A stretch of DNA of 64,000 bases from Phocaeicola_A sp045545095 (GTDB lineage Bacteria; Bacteroidota; Bacteroidia; Bacteroidales; Bacteroidaceae). The notes beneath the pieces are model-generated. The model was not told the DNA's origin and searched no databases. It saw nothing but the letters and a program-made list of their open reading frames with translations. Below, one piece after another: positions 18,120 to 27,175 of the stretch. Position 1 is the stretch's first letter. The number at the start of each line of letters is the position of its first letter. Made by a program: the position numbers and the translations under genes. The stretch covers positions 27,401 to 91,400 of the forward strand of contig JAZQAG010000031.1 of the NCBI GenBank assembly GCA_045545095.1, written 5' to 3'.

Positions 18120-18683
18120 ATGAAGACTAAACAACTCATCCGTCAGTCTGTCAGAACCATGAAGGCTTCCTACTCCCAAGCGGAGTTGGAAGCCCTTTCT
18201 TTATCCCTGCTCCAAAAGTTGGAGCAACATCCAGTCTTTATAGAAGCTCGTACGGTATTGCTCTACCATTCCTTGCCTGATGAAGTGGATACTCATGTTT
18301 TCATTGACCGTTGGTGTAATCAAAAAGAAATTATTCTGCCCACTGTCGTAGGTGATGACCTTGAACTGTATCGCTATACGGGGCCTGATTGCTTGGTACT
18401 CGGCAGTTATGGCATTTTAGAACCTTCAGGAGAACGTTTCACAGACCTTGACCGTATCACTTTGGCCGTCATTCCTGGTATGGCCTTTGATTGTCATGGC
18501 AATCGCTTAGGGCGTGGCAAAGGCTACTATGACCGTTTGCTGCCTCGTTTGGCCAGTGCCTACAAGCTTGGTCTCTGTTTCCCCTTCCAGTTGCTTGACG
18601 AAGAGATACCTCATGAGTCGCACGACCAGCGGATGGATGAAGTGTTGGCAATCTGTAAGCCCACATCAGTAAATATGGCATAG
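18120..18683 (+). CDS. 5-formyltetrahydrofolate cyclo-ligase
   Basis: A 187-residue protein starting at ATG 18120 (MKTKQLIRQSVRTMK). An upstream in-frame ATG at 18030 would lie inside the S41 gene and gives a non-homologous extension. The family motif GRGKGYYDR is at residues ~129-137, preceded by VIPGMAFDCHGNRLG. It makes 5,10-methenyl-THF from 5-formyl-THF with ATP. It is the last gene of the dcp operon and is followed at once by array B, whose first unit is a strong hairpin. Confidence 0.93.
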   Translation: MKTKQLIRQSVRTMKASYSQAELEALSLSLLQKLEQHPVFIEARTVLLYHSLPDEVDTHVFIDRWCNQKEIILPTVVGDDLELYRYTGPDCLVLGSYGILEPSGERFTDLDRITLAVIPGMAFDCHGNRLGRGKGYYDRLLPRLASAYKLGLCFPFQLLDEEIPHESHDQRMDEVLAICKPTSVNMA

Positions 18684-18704
18684 TGATATTTGCCTGTATA
18701 TTAT

Positions 18705-18818
18705 CAAGGGCTTTACATCTATGTGTAAAGCCCTTGACATATATATGTAAAACTCTTGACATTTACGTGTAAACGGCTTTACATGTTATGCGTAAAGGAT
18801 TTTACATATGTGCGTAAA
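18705..18818. repeat. Array B: five near-palindromic 22-nt units, first one a terminator-like hairpin
   Basis: Units of the form YTTTACAT-N-ATGYGTAAAG begin at about 18711, 18733, 18755, 18777 and 18799, so the period is 22 nt. Right half-sites (tgtaaa/cgtaaa) begin at 18724, 18746, 18768, 18791 and 18813. The first unit extends to a perfect 13-bp stem (18705-18717 with 18724-18736). The array fills the spacer between two convergent genes. Confidence 0.88.
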
Positions 18819-18900
18819 TTTGGTATAAATGCAATTTATTGATACATAGTCTTATAATGACTCTTTGAAAACGGCTTGGTGAGTTGCGGATAAAGCCGGA

Positions 18901-21396
18901 CTATTCTTCCAGATTACCCATCAGGCCATCTGCCGTGACGGTAGCAGCGCTTACCTTCATTTGCTTGCAAGTGGGACTGTTGTAGAAACTGATGGTAGCT
19001 TCTCCATTACTGTCAGTCTCTACATTTGGATTCCAGTAAAGAGTGCGACGGTAGTCCTTTTCATCGGGCAACAGGGATTCACTGTAGTCGGGCATGTAGA
19101 ATTGTCGTTCGGGGGAGTATCCTTGCAACTTGGTATGTCGCTCGCCTTTCCTGTCTTTTCCCATACGGTTAAAGTACTTGTCCTTGACAAAGATAGTTAT
19201 CACTACATGGTCGAAATTTTCTGTAGAAAGAAGGTCTCTGTCCGGATTTTCTGCCATTGCTCTCATGATACAATGTGGTTTGTCGCTGATGGTTACAGCT
19301 TCCACTTCGTCTATAGAGAGGACATTAAGGTTGATTTCCCTTCTTCGGGGAACGAACTCATAAATGATATCTTTCCCTTTGTAGGTGTTACTGTACTTGT
19401 CAAAGTATCTGTTCCATTCGTGTAGCCAATCGGTCACGTACATCAGGTACTCTTCGCCTGTATCGTCCATACGTAGCAGTTCCTCTTCCATGTCATAGAT
19501 TATGTTCTGCCAGCGTCGGAATGCCCGCTGTTTCCATCGTTGTTTGGCTTCCACTTCCACGGTAGGTAGCAAATTGTCCCAATGTTGGGCAAACTCCTCG
19601 GCCTGTAGTGTGTCGGGGGATAGTTCTATGATGGGACGGACCATTGCGTTACGGTTCTCCGTTTCTTTGAAAAGGAGGGATTCTATCGGGTAGAGGGCGC
19701 GTCCTTGTGGAGCGAAGTCCTTGTCCTGTTTTACGGTCATCTCCTTACGTTTGCCATCCTCTTTGGTGGTGATATACATGTTCCATTTGCCCGTGAAGTC
19801 TTCAGCCTGAAAGGCAAATCTTCCCAAAGAATCGGTCATGGCCTTTCCACGTTTTACCTGTCCGCTACTGCTCCAAATATTGACGTTGATTTCTACATTG
19901 TCTTTTACGCGATTCCGGAATACGGAACGAAGTTCGCCTTTCACTACGATGCCTTCTTCGATAAAGTGCTTGGGATTAAACTCCTTGGGACGGGTCATTT
20001 GTGCCCAGTCGTAGCGACGGTATCCGTGGGTTCCCATCAGCAGGTCCAAAGCTGCGCGGTGTTTCTGGTCATCGGCCTCGAAGTAGTAGTCTATATCGTG
20101 GATAAAGCCTTTCAGGTCTGATCCCAACAACAGGTTGGCTTCGGCTTGCGAGGCTGTACGGTTGTGTGGTGTGTCATAATCGGCATCGCGTACCGATAGG
20201 GAGAAGTTGGTCTCTACTGGCCGGTTGTCGCGATCACTCACCAAGAAGTCCATCTCCACTATCTCGCATGGGGCATAGTACTCCTTGTTTGCCTTGTAGC
20301 TCATAAGGATTCCTTTTTGTGGACGGATAAATGCCAGGCGTTCGGCATGGATATGTCCCTCTGTGTCGAAGAGCGTGATTTGCAGTACGCCGCCTTGTAA
20401 TCTTTCTTTGGGGATATCCACTGTAGCCTTTTCTTGTTCGTCCCATCGTACTTGTCCGAACTGTACAATGCTTCCGCGCTCCATGACACTGAGTCCCACT
20501 TCGCGTGTTTCATTGCCTCGTCGGGCCAACTTTACAGTCAGATGGCTATCCTGTTCTTCCATGCTCAGGGAATATCCTGTAGGTTGCGTGGCGGGCAAGT
20601 CGAAGGTGTAGTTGTGCCCGTTCCATTCCACTTCTGCCTTATATGTCTCTCCCATTAGGGGAGTCAGGAGAGTCTTTCCCATTCCTTGATGGATACTTTT
20701 GAGAGGAGCGATTTTCTTTCCGTGGCTGTTGGTGATGACTCCCTCCACTTGGGCGGCTTGTCCCTGCTTGTCTGTAGCTTTGAAGTATATAGCCGATGTC
20801 AAGCCTTCTGTAAGGTGTCCGCCTTCGGGAAAGAACGTCAAGTTCAGCTTGTCTGTATCGGGTTGCTTGTCACGTTTGTAAGGACTACGTTGCGTGTGAG
20901 GGAATCGGGTGATGGTAGGTGTGTCGTACATCTCAATCCCCTCTTCTTGTGGTGCATCAAAGATGGGGAATACGCGTGAGAACATCAGCTCCTTGTCCCA
21001 GTTGAGCATCATGCGGGTGTAGGCCCGCACTTCATAGAAACCGGCATGCAGCACTTCTGTCAGAGGCAAACTTCCGTGAGCCTGACCCTTTTCTATCTTC
21101 AACTTTTGCGAGGTCAGTATGCGCCCTTCTGGGGTAAGCAGTTCTACATGGAGTACCCGGCTCATGTCTGAGGCTTCCATGGTGGTAGAATTCATCACGT
21201 ATGCCTTGAACCAGATTGTTTCACCCATAAAGTAACCGGTATTGTCGAAGTGCAGATATACTTTCTCCTGTGGGTATAGTTGGTTGAAAGCATTGATGTC
21301 TTTCACGAACCGGGCCAGTGAGTCGGCCGGTGTCTGTGCCACAGTTGCCGATAGTGCGGTCAGTGCGGCAATGAGGATGCTGTTCAGTCGTTTCAT
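18901..21396 (-). CDS. MG2/alpha-2-macroglobulin-like envelope protein
   Basis: An 831-residue protein with a signal peptide (~1-20). An MG2-type domain begins at ~45 (EKVYLHFDNTGYFMGETIWF) and runs through further immunoglobulin-like strands with GFYEVRAYTRM (~120-130). A plug-like segment near ~680 is degenerate. The C-terminal signature is RRTLYWNPNVETDSNGEATI followed by FYNSPTC. Such proteins are periplasmic or outer-membrane associated and often encoded beside BlaR1-like M56 peptidases in Bacteroidetes. The bait and thioester motifs of true macroglobulins are not visible. Last gene of the BlaI-BlaR1-like transcript. Confidence 0.7.
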   Translation of the reverse strand: MKRLNSILIAALTALSATVAQTPADSLARFVKDINAFNQLYPQEKVYLHFDNTGYFMGETIWFKAYVMNSTTMEASDMSRVLHVELLTPEGRILTSQKLKIEKGQAHGSLPLTEVLHAGFYEVRAYTRMMLNWDKELMFSRVFPIFDAPQEEGIEMYDTPTITRFPHTQRSPYKRDKQPDTDKLNLTFFPEGGHLTEGLTSAIYFKATDKQGQAAQVEGVITNSHGKKIAPLKSIHQGMGKTLLTPLMGETYKAEVEWNGHNYTFDLPATQPTGYSLSMEEQDSHLTVKLARRGNETREVGLSVMERGSIVQFGQVRWDEQEKATVDIPKERLQGGVLQITLFDTEGHIHAERLAFIRPQKGILMSYKANKEYYAPCEIVEMDFLVSDRDNRPVETNFSLSVRDADYDTPHNRTASQAEANLLLGSDLKGFIHDIDYYFEADDQKHRAALDLLMGTHGYRRYDWAQMTRPKEFNPKHFIEEGIVVKGELRSVFRNRVKDNVEINVNIWSSSGQVKRGKAMTDSLGRFAFQAEDFTGKWNMYITTKEDGKRKEMTVKQDKDFAPQGRALYPIESLLFKETENRNAMVRPIIELSPDTLQAEEFAQHWDNLLPTVEVEAKQRWKQRAFRRWQNIIYDMEEELLRMDDTGEEYLMYVTDWLHEWNRYFDKYSNTYKGKDIIYEFVPRRREINLNVLSIDEVEAVTISDKPHCIMRAMAENPDRDLLSTENFDHVVITIFVKDKYFNRMGKDRKGERHTKLQGYSPERQFYMPDYSESLLPDEKDYRRTLYWNPNVETDSNGEATISFYNSPTCKQMKVSAATVTADGLMGNLEE

Positions 21397-21434
21397 GGTT
21401 GCTCAGTATAGGATTTCTTACTCTTCATTCTTCA

Positions 21435-24400
21435 CTAATAAATCACTCTTCCCTGTTTCTCCCGATCAGGAGAGGTGTATTTGCTACGTACCGTCAGTCC
21501 CTGATAGCGTCTGGCACCGTCGGTGTTGTGGCGGCGTTGCATACCTCCCTCGAACAGGTCAACTGTCGTCACCTTCTCGGGCAGGGCGGGGAATACCAGT
21601 ACAAAGCGGATGTACTCTCCCTGCTGGCCGACTACCCAGAAGTGGGTGTCCAGTGGGAAGTGCTCTACGCCGGCAATCATGTAATGGTTTCCCGTAGTGG
21701 GGTCAACCAGCATCATGTCATCGCTGAAGTTGAAGAACTCCCACTCCCAACGTACCTTGTAGGAAACCGTCACGTAGGTGCATCCCTTGCCGCGATAGAT
21801 ACGGTAGTGGTCCTTGTCGTTGTGAAACACTTGCTGGTAGGTGGTGTACACATTGGTATAGGCGGGGAAAGAGTTCTCGTTCTGTACATTGTAGTCGGCC
21901 GCTTTGGGACGTCTCAGGGTAGGAACGCTGTTGTCCGGCTTGTCGCTCTTCTCCACGGGGTGGGCGCAGACAGATTGCAGAGACTTGTCCCTAATGGTCT
22001 TTATGGATGCTTTTTCGAGGCTCTTCACCTTGTATGTCTGGTTCTCCTTGTGTGGGAAGTTCAGGGTCACCTCCTTCACTTTGCTTCTCAAGGGTGGGAA
22101 CACATAGGTCACCTGCAAGGGAACCTCGCGGTAGTTGTTCACCTCCACGCTCTGCACATCGTTGGCTATTCCCTCTACCCGGCGTAGCATGTACTTGTCA
22201 CCCGTGGCTGTGTCCGTCAGATACATCTCGCGGTGCAGGTTGATGATTTCCTTGTCGTATTTCGGACATTCGTAGCAGATGAGGTGTGTCTCCTCTGCAT
22301 AGCGTACTAGGTGGTACTTGGGTGTCAGCTGCTGGTATTCGCTGAAAGTAAAGGGAGCCGTGGGCAGATGAACATCCTGCATATGGCGCTTTTGAGGTCT
22401 GGTTGAAACTTTTCCCTTATTGTAGTTTGGTGACGACGGGTCATCGACAATCCCAAAGTTTGTGTTTAATGCATAACCGTAAGAATTGGGGTGGGTATTG
22501 TTCTCAAACTCCCAGGTGGCATTCTTATAGGCAGCCTTTATGACAATCTTCAGTTGGCGTTCCGGTGGGAAAAGCTTTCCGTGTTGTTTGAGTACGGCTT
22601 CCACTTGGGGGCGGATTTCTTTGTTCAGACGTGCACGCCCCTCCTCCATCTTGAGTAGGGCTGCTTTTAAATCGTTGCTCCTTTTTTCCTTATACTCTTC
22701 GTATGTAGGGATAGCTCCGGGAGGTATAGGCTCGGTCTTGAGGGCTTGTTGGAACTCCTTTTCAGTCATGACGGGCTTCTGTGCCATCTTGTTCATATCG
22801 AACCAACCTCCGAAGAACGCCTGCAATGCTTCGTCCTGCTCTCTCAGCGAAGCGTCGTTGGTGATGGTTGGTTCGTTTGCTGAGGTGTTGGTTGCGGCTT
22901 TGTTCCGTCTGGCCGCTATCTTCATTTGTGTCAGTTCTTCTTCTGTGACCTTCATCGAGGGGAATATTTGCGATGAATGGGGTTTCTTCACGAATGTCCA
23001 TGTCTTGTTGAAAGCCTTGGATTTCACGGTCATATTAAAGTGCTTGTCGCGCGGGAGTATCCATCCATGTTGCTTGAGCAGAGCCTCCACTTGGGGACGG
23101 AGTTCGCTGTTCAGCTTGTGCAAGCATTTGGACATGATATTGATTTGCAGAATGATTGTACCATTCCATCCCTCGTTATAATCTTCGTATGTGAAGTCTT
23201 TGGGGAAGTCCTTATACTTTTCGTCAAATCCCGACTCGGAAAGATGCACGGCGTTTTCGCTCAAGTCGAACCATTCGGACATGAAATGCAGCAACGCCTC
23301 GTTCTGTGTGGTATTGCTTGTATCAATGACAACCTCCTCGATAAATAACGCTTCCACGGTAAATGTAGTGTCAAATGACTCTTCAAAGGTCATCATCGGA
23401 GGCTCTGCCACTTCACCGGGCTTTACAGCCTGGATGTCAGGACGGACAGAATCCGCTTCTATGTCAGATGCCTCTTCACCCTTCATTCGTAGCTCATCAC
23501 TTGTCGCTTGTAGCTCATCACTCGTCACTGTTTTATACACCGTCTCCGCTTCGCCCACCGTGCAGCACATCAGGGCCACCACGAGCAACATCCATGCCGC
23601 TGTTCCGGCCTTGGCCAGCGAAGTCATGCGGTGGTTGGTGCTTTGCAGCATTTCCACAAAGCGGCGGCGGATGAAGGAGTGGTTGAATCCGTTGGCTATC
23701 ACAATGTCACCATGCAATACCTCCTCGATGAGGATGGCCTGATAGGCATAGACTTCTTCGCCCGTACCAAGTACTTCGCTGTCAGCTTCGAACTCGTGCA
23801 TGTTGCGAAGCTCCTGCCGTGCCCACCACAGGAAAGGATTGAACCACAAGAGTCGGGTGATGGCCTCGGCCACCCATACGTCCACGTAGTGGCGGTGTAG
23901 GATGTGCGCCCGTTCATGGGCGAGTATCATGCGGCGCTGTGTCTCCGTCAGGTTTGTAGGCAGGAAGACGGTACGGTGGAACGAGAAGGGGGCCTGTACC
24001 CCTTCGCCCGTCAGAATGCGGATGTCCGTCTCCTTCTCCTCCTCAGTGATGGATGCCTCCTTGCGCAGACGGCGCACCAGCACCAAGTTCACCACAAAGG
24101 GAATGCAGAACAATAGGATGATGAGGGCATAGAGCAACAGACCAAGATCTTTAAGACTCCACTTCTGGTCCTCCCCAACGGAAAAGAGTGAAATGCTTTC
24201 TCCTTTAGAGTGAGTGGCGCTATTGGCTTTTGCTTCAATGGGTAGGTTAGATTGGAGTTCAGTATCTGCCACCTCTTCTTTGGTAAGGTTCGCGAAAGGA
24301 GGTGCATCTACGCCCTTTCCTTGAGAGAGGATGGGGGAGGGGTTGCTTTCCGCCGTCACTTCCACTACCACCGGTTCCGGCTTGTACACTTCAACCTGTA

Positions 24401-24557
24401 GCAGTGAGATGGCCAATGCCACGATGGGCATAGTGAGCAGATACATGCGCTTGGAGCGATAGGTGGCTTGCTTGCGCCATACGACCCAATAGAGGGCCAT
24501 CAGCAGAGCCGATGCCAATATGAAACGGCCTGCAAGGAGTAAGATAGGGTAGGTCAT
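21435..24557 (-). CDS. M56 family (BlaR1/MecR1-like) sensor metallopeptidase with duplicated C-terminal domains
   Basis: About 1040 residues from ATG 24557 (MTYPILLLAGRF). The open frame extends 21 codons further but without membrane character. The membrane part has helices at ~5-30, ~38-52, ~130-150 and ~320-338, and the zinc motif HERAH at ~211. The exterior part begins with a repeat-derived linker (SDELQATSDELR, ~345-358). It then has two copies of a ~150-residue domain (RPQVEALLKQHG / RPQVEAVLKQHG) and two copies of another (TGDKYMLRRVE ~780 / TGNHYMIAGVE ~954). M56 sensors cleave themselves and their BlaI partner on signal. The signal here is unknown; no beta-lactamase gene is adjacent. 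Confidence 0.82.
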   Translation of the reverse strand: MTYPILLLAGRFILASALLMALYWVVWRKQATYRSKRMYLLTMPIVALAISLLQVEVYKPEPVVVEVTAESNPSPILSQGKGVDAPPFANLTKEEVADTELQSNLPIEAKANSATHSKGESISLFSVGEDQKWSLKDLGLLLYALIILLFCIPFVVNLVLVRRLRKEASITEEEKETDIRILTGEGVQAPFSFHRTVFLPTNLTETQRRMILAHERAHILHRHYVDVWVAEAITRLLWFNPFLWWARQELRNMHEFEADSEVLGTGEEVYAYQAILIEEVLHGDIVIANGFNHSFIRRRFVEMLQSTNHRMTSLAKAGTAAWMLLVVALMCCTVGEAETVYKTVTSDELQATSDELRMKGEEASDIEADSVRPDIQAVKPGEVAEPPMMTFEESFDTTFTVEALFIEEVVIDTSNTTQNEALLHFMSEWFDLSENAVHLSESGFDEKYKDFPKDFTYEDYNEGWNGTIILQINIMSKCLHKLNSELRPQVEALLKQHGWILPRDKHFNMTVKSKAFNKTWTFVKKPHSSQIFPSMKVTEEELTQMKIAARRNKAATNTSANEPTITNDASLREQDEALQAFFGGWFDMNKMAQKPVMTEKEFQQALKTEPIPPGAIPTYEEYKEKRSNDLKAALLKMEEGRARLNKEIRPQVEAVLKQHGKLFPPERQLKIVIKAAYKNATWEFENNTHPNSYGYALNTNFGIVDDPSSPNYNKGKVSTRPQKRHMQDVHLPTAPFTFSEYQQLTPKYHLVRYAEETHLICYECPKYDKEIINLHREMYLTDTATGDKYMLRRVEGIANDVQSVEVNNYREVPLQVTYVFPPLRSKVKEVTLNFPHKENQTYKVKSLEKASIKTIRDKSLQSVCAHPVEKSDKPDNSVPTLRRPKAADYNVQNENSFPAYTNVYTTYQQVFHNDKDHYRIYRGKGCTYVTVSYKVRWEWEFFNFSDDMMLVDPTTGNHYMIAGVEHFPLDTHFWVVGQQGEYIRFVLVFPALPEKVTTVDLFEGGMQRRHNTDGARRYQGLTVRSKYTSPDREKQGRVIY

Positions 24558-24688
24558 ATAATTATGAGTTTTGAGTTTTGTCTTTTTTATAAGAGATGGC
24601 AAAGTATAGATTTCTGTCATACGTTTTTGTCACCCAAAAGTGTGAAAATGACGTTTGGGGTGCAGATTCACCCGAAAGTGGGTGCCAT

Positions 24689-25105
24689 TCACTCTTCTTC
24701 TCCAGGAGGGTTAGGGCGGGACTCTTTCTGGTTCTTCCTCAGCAACGCTATAATGTGTTCTACTTCTTCTGCAGCCAATCGCTCACGTTCGGTAAAGAAG
24801 GATAGTAAGGCCGAGAAGGAACCTTTGAACAATGTGTTACGAGTCTCCTCCATAAATCCTTGTGTATATTCTTCGCGTGTCATGATGGGGGTATAGACGT
24901 GTGCCTTACCGTTTCCCGGTTTAGCTTCAACAATGCCTTTGCTGGTCAATACGCGCATCACGGTGAGTGCCGTGGTATAGGCCGGTCGTGGTTCGGGTAA
25001 CATTTCCAACAGTTCGTTGACGGTAGCCTCCCCCTTGTCCCACAAGAGGTTCATCAAGTGTAGTTCCGATTTGGTGAGGCTTCGGTGTTTGGTGTCGAGG
25101 TTCAT
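24689..25105 (-). CDS. BlaI/MecI/CopY family repressor
   Basis: A 138-residue protein starting at ATG 25105 (MNLDTKHRSLTKSELHLMNL). The frame continues upstream only into the promoter. The winged helix (~8-75, LLWDKGEATVNELLEMLPEP then RPAYTTALTVMRVLTSKGIV) and a C-terminal dimerisation helix bundle are typical. These repressors bind dyads in their own promoter and are cut by the M56 sensor encoded 131 bp downstream. A perfect promoter and an adjoining dyad lie upstream. Confidence 0.92.
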   Translation of the reverse strand: MNLDTKHRSLTKSELHLMNLLWDKGEATVNELLEMLPEPRPAYTTALTVMRVLTSKGIVEAKPGNGKAHVYTPIMTREEYTQGFMEETRNTLFKGSFSALLSFFTERERLAAEEVEHIIALLRKNQKESRPNPPGEEE

Positions 25106-25149
25106 GGTTTTTGAGTTCTGAGTTTTGAGTGTTTCACTCTTATCGGTGG

Positions 25150-25193
25150 CAAAGGTAAACGGTGCAGAAATACTTTGCAACTATTTTAATAGT
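25150..25193 (-). promoter_or_regulatory. Promoter and candidate operator of the BlaI-BlaR1-like operon
   Basis: Minus strand TTG (25178-25180), N20, TACCTTTG (25150-25157) is a perfect -33/-7 match. A 14-nt dyad ACTATT-TT-AATAGT (25180-25193) abuts the -33 element and is the obvious candidate BlaI site. Between promoter and gene (25108-25135) are low-complexity words of the gagttttgag type. Confidence 0.75.
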
Positions 25194-25393
25194 AGATGAA
25201 ATGTTTTTAAGGCTTGTTAAGAGTCTGCTTTGCGTGAATGGCTATTCAGTGAATTAGTTTTTAGAACAAAGAGAAGCAGAGGGATTGATAATAGTTGCTT
25301 ATGTGATGATTGTTCAGAGATAAATCCGAAATGCCACACTCTAAAATCGGTTTGGCCGTTGCTTTACTTGATTTGGCTTAACAGAAAAGTTTA

Positions 25394-25473
25394 ATCAGCA
25401 CTGATGATTATGTGATTAGCAGTGGTGATTATATAAACATCAGTGCTGATTATATGATTAGCACTGATGATTA
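25394..25473. repeat. Array C: four ATCAGCACTGAT-type units at 21-nt spacing
   Basis: Unit ends (gatgatta, ggtgatta, gctgatta, gatgatta) fall at 25410, 25431, 25452 and 25473, exactly 21 nt apart. Units 1, 2 and 4 are direct and unit 3 is inverted. The flanks (aaaagtttaatcag on the left, gattaacttttt on the right) are also inverted. The array occupies the 468-bp spacer between the DUF721 terminator and the BlaI promoter. I see no gene or other signal in 25200-25390. Confidence 0.85.
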
Positions 25474-25500
25474 ACTTTTTGGCTAAAGTCTGATTAAAAA

Positions 25501-25532
25501 GAGCCGCACACAAACTTTTTTGTGTGCGGCTC
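25501..25532 (-). terminator. Intrinsic terminator of the recF-DUF721 operon
   Basis: A perfect 14-bp stem (25501-25514 with 25519-25532) with a 4-nt loop. On the minus strand it is followed by TTTTTAATC. It lies 42 bp after the DUF721 stop. Confidence 0.9.
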
Positions 25533-25573
25533 TCTTGATTTTGTTGTCAAACGTAATCCGAGGAAAATGCGGC

Positions 25574-25864
25574 TCACTGGAATACAATATCGACGATGAC
25601 CTGTGCCCCCACAGCTTCGTTGAGGCGATGTATGATGGTTTGTTTGGACATTTGGAGGTTTTGCCTGAGAGCAGGTGAGGTGATGTGCACGTGCAATGTT
25701 TGGTTCTTTATATAGAGTTTCCCGGTATATTTGGCAATGGCCTTCCCCAGAACTGTTTCCCATGCTTGGATGAGTCTATACTCATTCAATGGGGACTCCA
25801 GTCCTTCTTCGCGTAGAAAACGACGGATCATGTCGCCAATGGGCAGGGCATTGCTTCTCTTCAT
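25574..25864 (-). CDS. DUF721 (DciA-like) protein
   Basis: A 96-residue protein with the DUF721 pattern: an N-terminal helix (LPIGDMIRRFLREEGLESPL), the conserved tryptophan in RLIQAWETVLGKAIAKYT (~32-46), then LYIKNQTLHVHITSPALRQNLQ. DUF721 includes DciA, which helps load the replicative helicase in bacteria without DnaC. It sits directly behind recF, a replication/repair context that fits. The protein is shorter than proteobacterial DciA and has only this KH-like core. Confidence 0.85.
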   Translation of the reverse strand: MKRSNALPIGDMIRRFLREEGLESPLNEYRLIQAWETVLGKAIAKYTGKLYIKNQTLHVHITSPALRQNLQMSKQTIIHRLNEAVGAQVIVDIVFQ

Positions 25865-25897
25865 GCGTGTACCTTATTATATCTTTCTTTATAACTT

Positions 25898-27001
25898 CTA
25901 TTCCTGTCCTTTTACCTCACCGTTTTCGATCTCAAATAGAGTGTAAGGCTGATCTATATTGTGAAGTATGCTGTCGAGGTGGTCCCGATTGGTATCTGTA
26001 ATGAAAATTTGGCCAAAACTCTCTCCGGAGACTAATTTGACAATTTGTTCTACACGTGTCGCATCAAGTTTGTCGAAAATGTCATCTAACAGCAATATCG
26101 GGGTCGTTTGGCTGCCTGTGCGATGGAGAAAATCGAACTGAGCCAATTTCAGGGCAATAAGGTATGTCTTGTTTTGTCCTTGTGAACCTTCCCGTTTGAT
26201 GGGATAGTCGCCAAGTTTCATTTCCAATTCGTCTTTGTGAATGCCGTGGAGTGAATATCCGACGATACGGTCTTTGGCTCGACTTTGCCGGATGATATCG
26301 AGTAGAGGACCTCGTTGCGCATGGGATATATAGTTGAGACTCACCTCTTCGTTCCCTTGTGAAATAAAAGCATAAAAACGTTGGAAGGTGGGTATGAATT
26401 CCCGTATAAATTCTTCGCGCCGGTGGTAAATCAGTTCGCCGGTAGTGGCCATCATCTCCTCCCATACATTTAATAATTCAGGATCGGGTTCTTCCTCAGC
26501 CTTCAATAAGGCATTACGCTGTTGAAGAGCCTTGTTGTAGCGCATAAGGGCATCAAGGTATGTACGGTCATACTGGGAAATGACCACATCCATGAATCGG
26601 CGACGTTCTTCGCTACCTCCGGCAATGAGGTCTGAATCTGCAGGGGATACAATGACAACAGGGATGAAACCGATGTGGTCGGCCAAGCGTTGGTAGTCCT
26701 TCTTGTTCCGCTTGAACTGCTTTTTGCGTCCTCTTTTCATTCCACAATAAATCTCCTCAGGTGTGCCATCGGCCTGTTCGTAGAATCCCTGTATGACGAA
26801 AAATTCTTCATCATGGCGGATTATCTGAGAATCAATAGGATTGGTGCAACTTTTACAAAAAGAGAGGTAATATACGGCATCTAACAGGTTGGTTTTGCCA
26901 ACTCCATTATGACCGATAAAACAATTTAGCTTTGGCGAGAATTCAAGCTCAGCCTGTCGGATATTCTTGTAGTTTAAAATGGAAATTCGGTTCAGTATCA
27001 T
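25898..27001 (-). CDS. recF: DNA replication and repair protein RecF
   Basis: A 367-residue protein starting at ATG 27001 (MILNRISILNYKNIRQ). In-frame upstream codons give a non-homologous leader. The Walker A motif GHNGVGKTN is at ~30-38, the ABC signature region at SQGQNKTYLIALKLAQ (~280) and Walker B at ILLLDDIFDKLD (~310). RecF helps load RecA at single-strand gaps. The DUF721 gene follows 33 bp downstream and the TPR gene is divergent. Confidence 0.95.
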   Translation of the reverse strand: MILNRISILNYKNIRQAELEFSPKLNCFIGHNGVGKTNLLDAVYYLSFCKSCTNPIDSQIIRHDEEFFVIQGFYEQADGTPEEIYCGMKRGRKKQFKRNKKDYQRLADHIGFIPVVIVSPADSDLIAGGSEERRRFMDVVISQYDRTYLDALMRYNKALQQRNALLKAEEEPDPELLNVWEEMMATTGELIYHRREEFIREFIPTFQRFYAFISQGNEEVSLNYISHAQRGPLLDIIRQSRAKDRIVGYSLHGIHKDELEMKLGDYPIKREGSQGQNKTYLIALKLAQFDFLHRTGSQTTPILLLDDIFDKLDATRVEQIVKLVSGESFGQIFITDTNRDHLDSILHNIDQPYTLFEIENGEVKGQE

Positions 27002-27117
27002 TACCCTTACTTCATATTTCGGGCAAAAATAGCCATAAATCTTCATTAATCCGTCTTTATTCATTGAATATTTGCAAAAAAGTAGCTTACAAATTTCGTC
27101 AATCTATAGAAAAAGGC

Positions 27118-27125
27118 TAAATTTG
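27118..27125 (+). promoter_or_regulatory. Putative -7 box (TAAATTTG) for the TPR gene
   Basis: Matches TAnnTTTG, 50 bp before the start codon. A TTTC rather than TTTG lies at the -33 distance (27094-27097). Confidence 0.5.
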
Positions 27126-27175
27126 CCCGCTGAATGCGTTAATGTGAACCGAAAATAATAAAAGAAATATATAAA

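Noticed and set aside
16856..18139. 427-codon minus-strand open frame under the S41 protease
   Set aside because: Shadow of a gene with clear PDZ and protease motifs.
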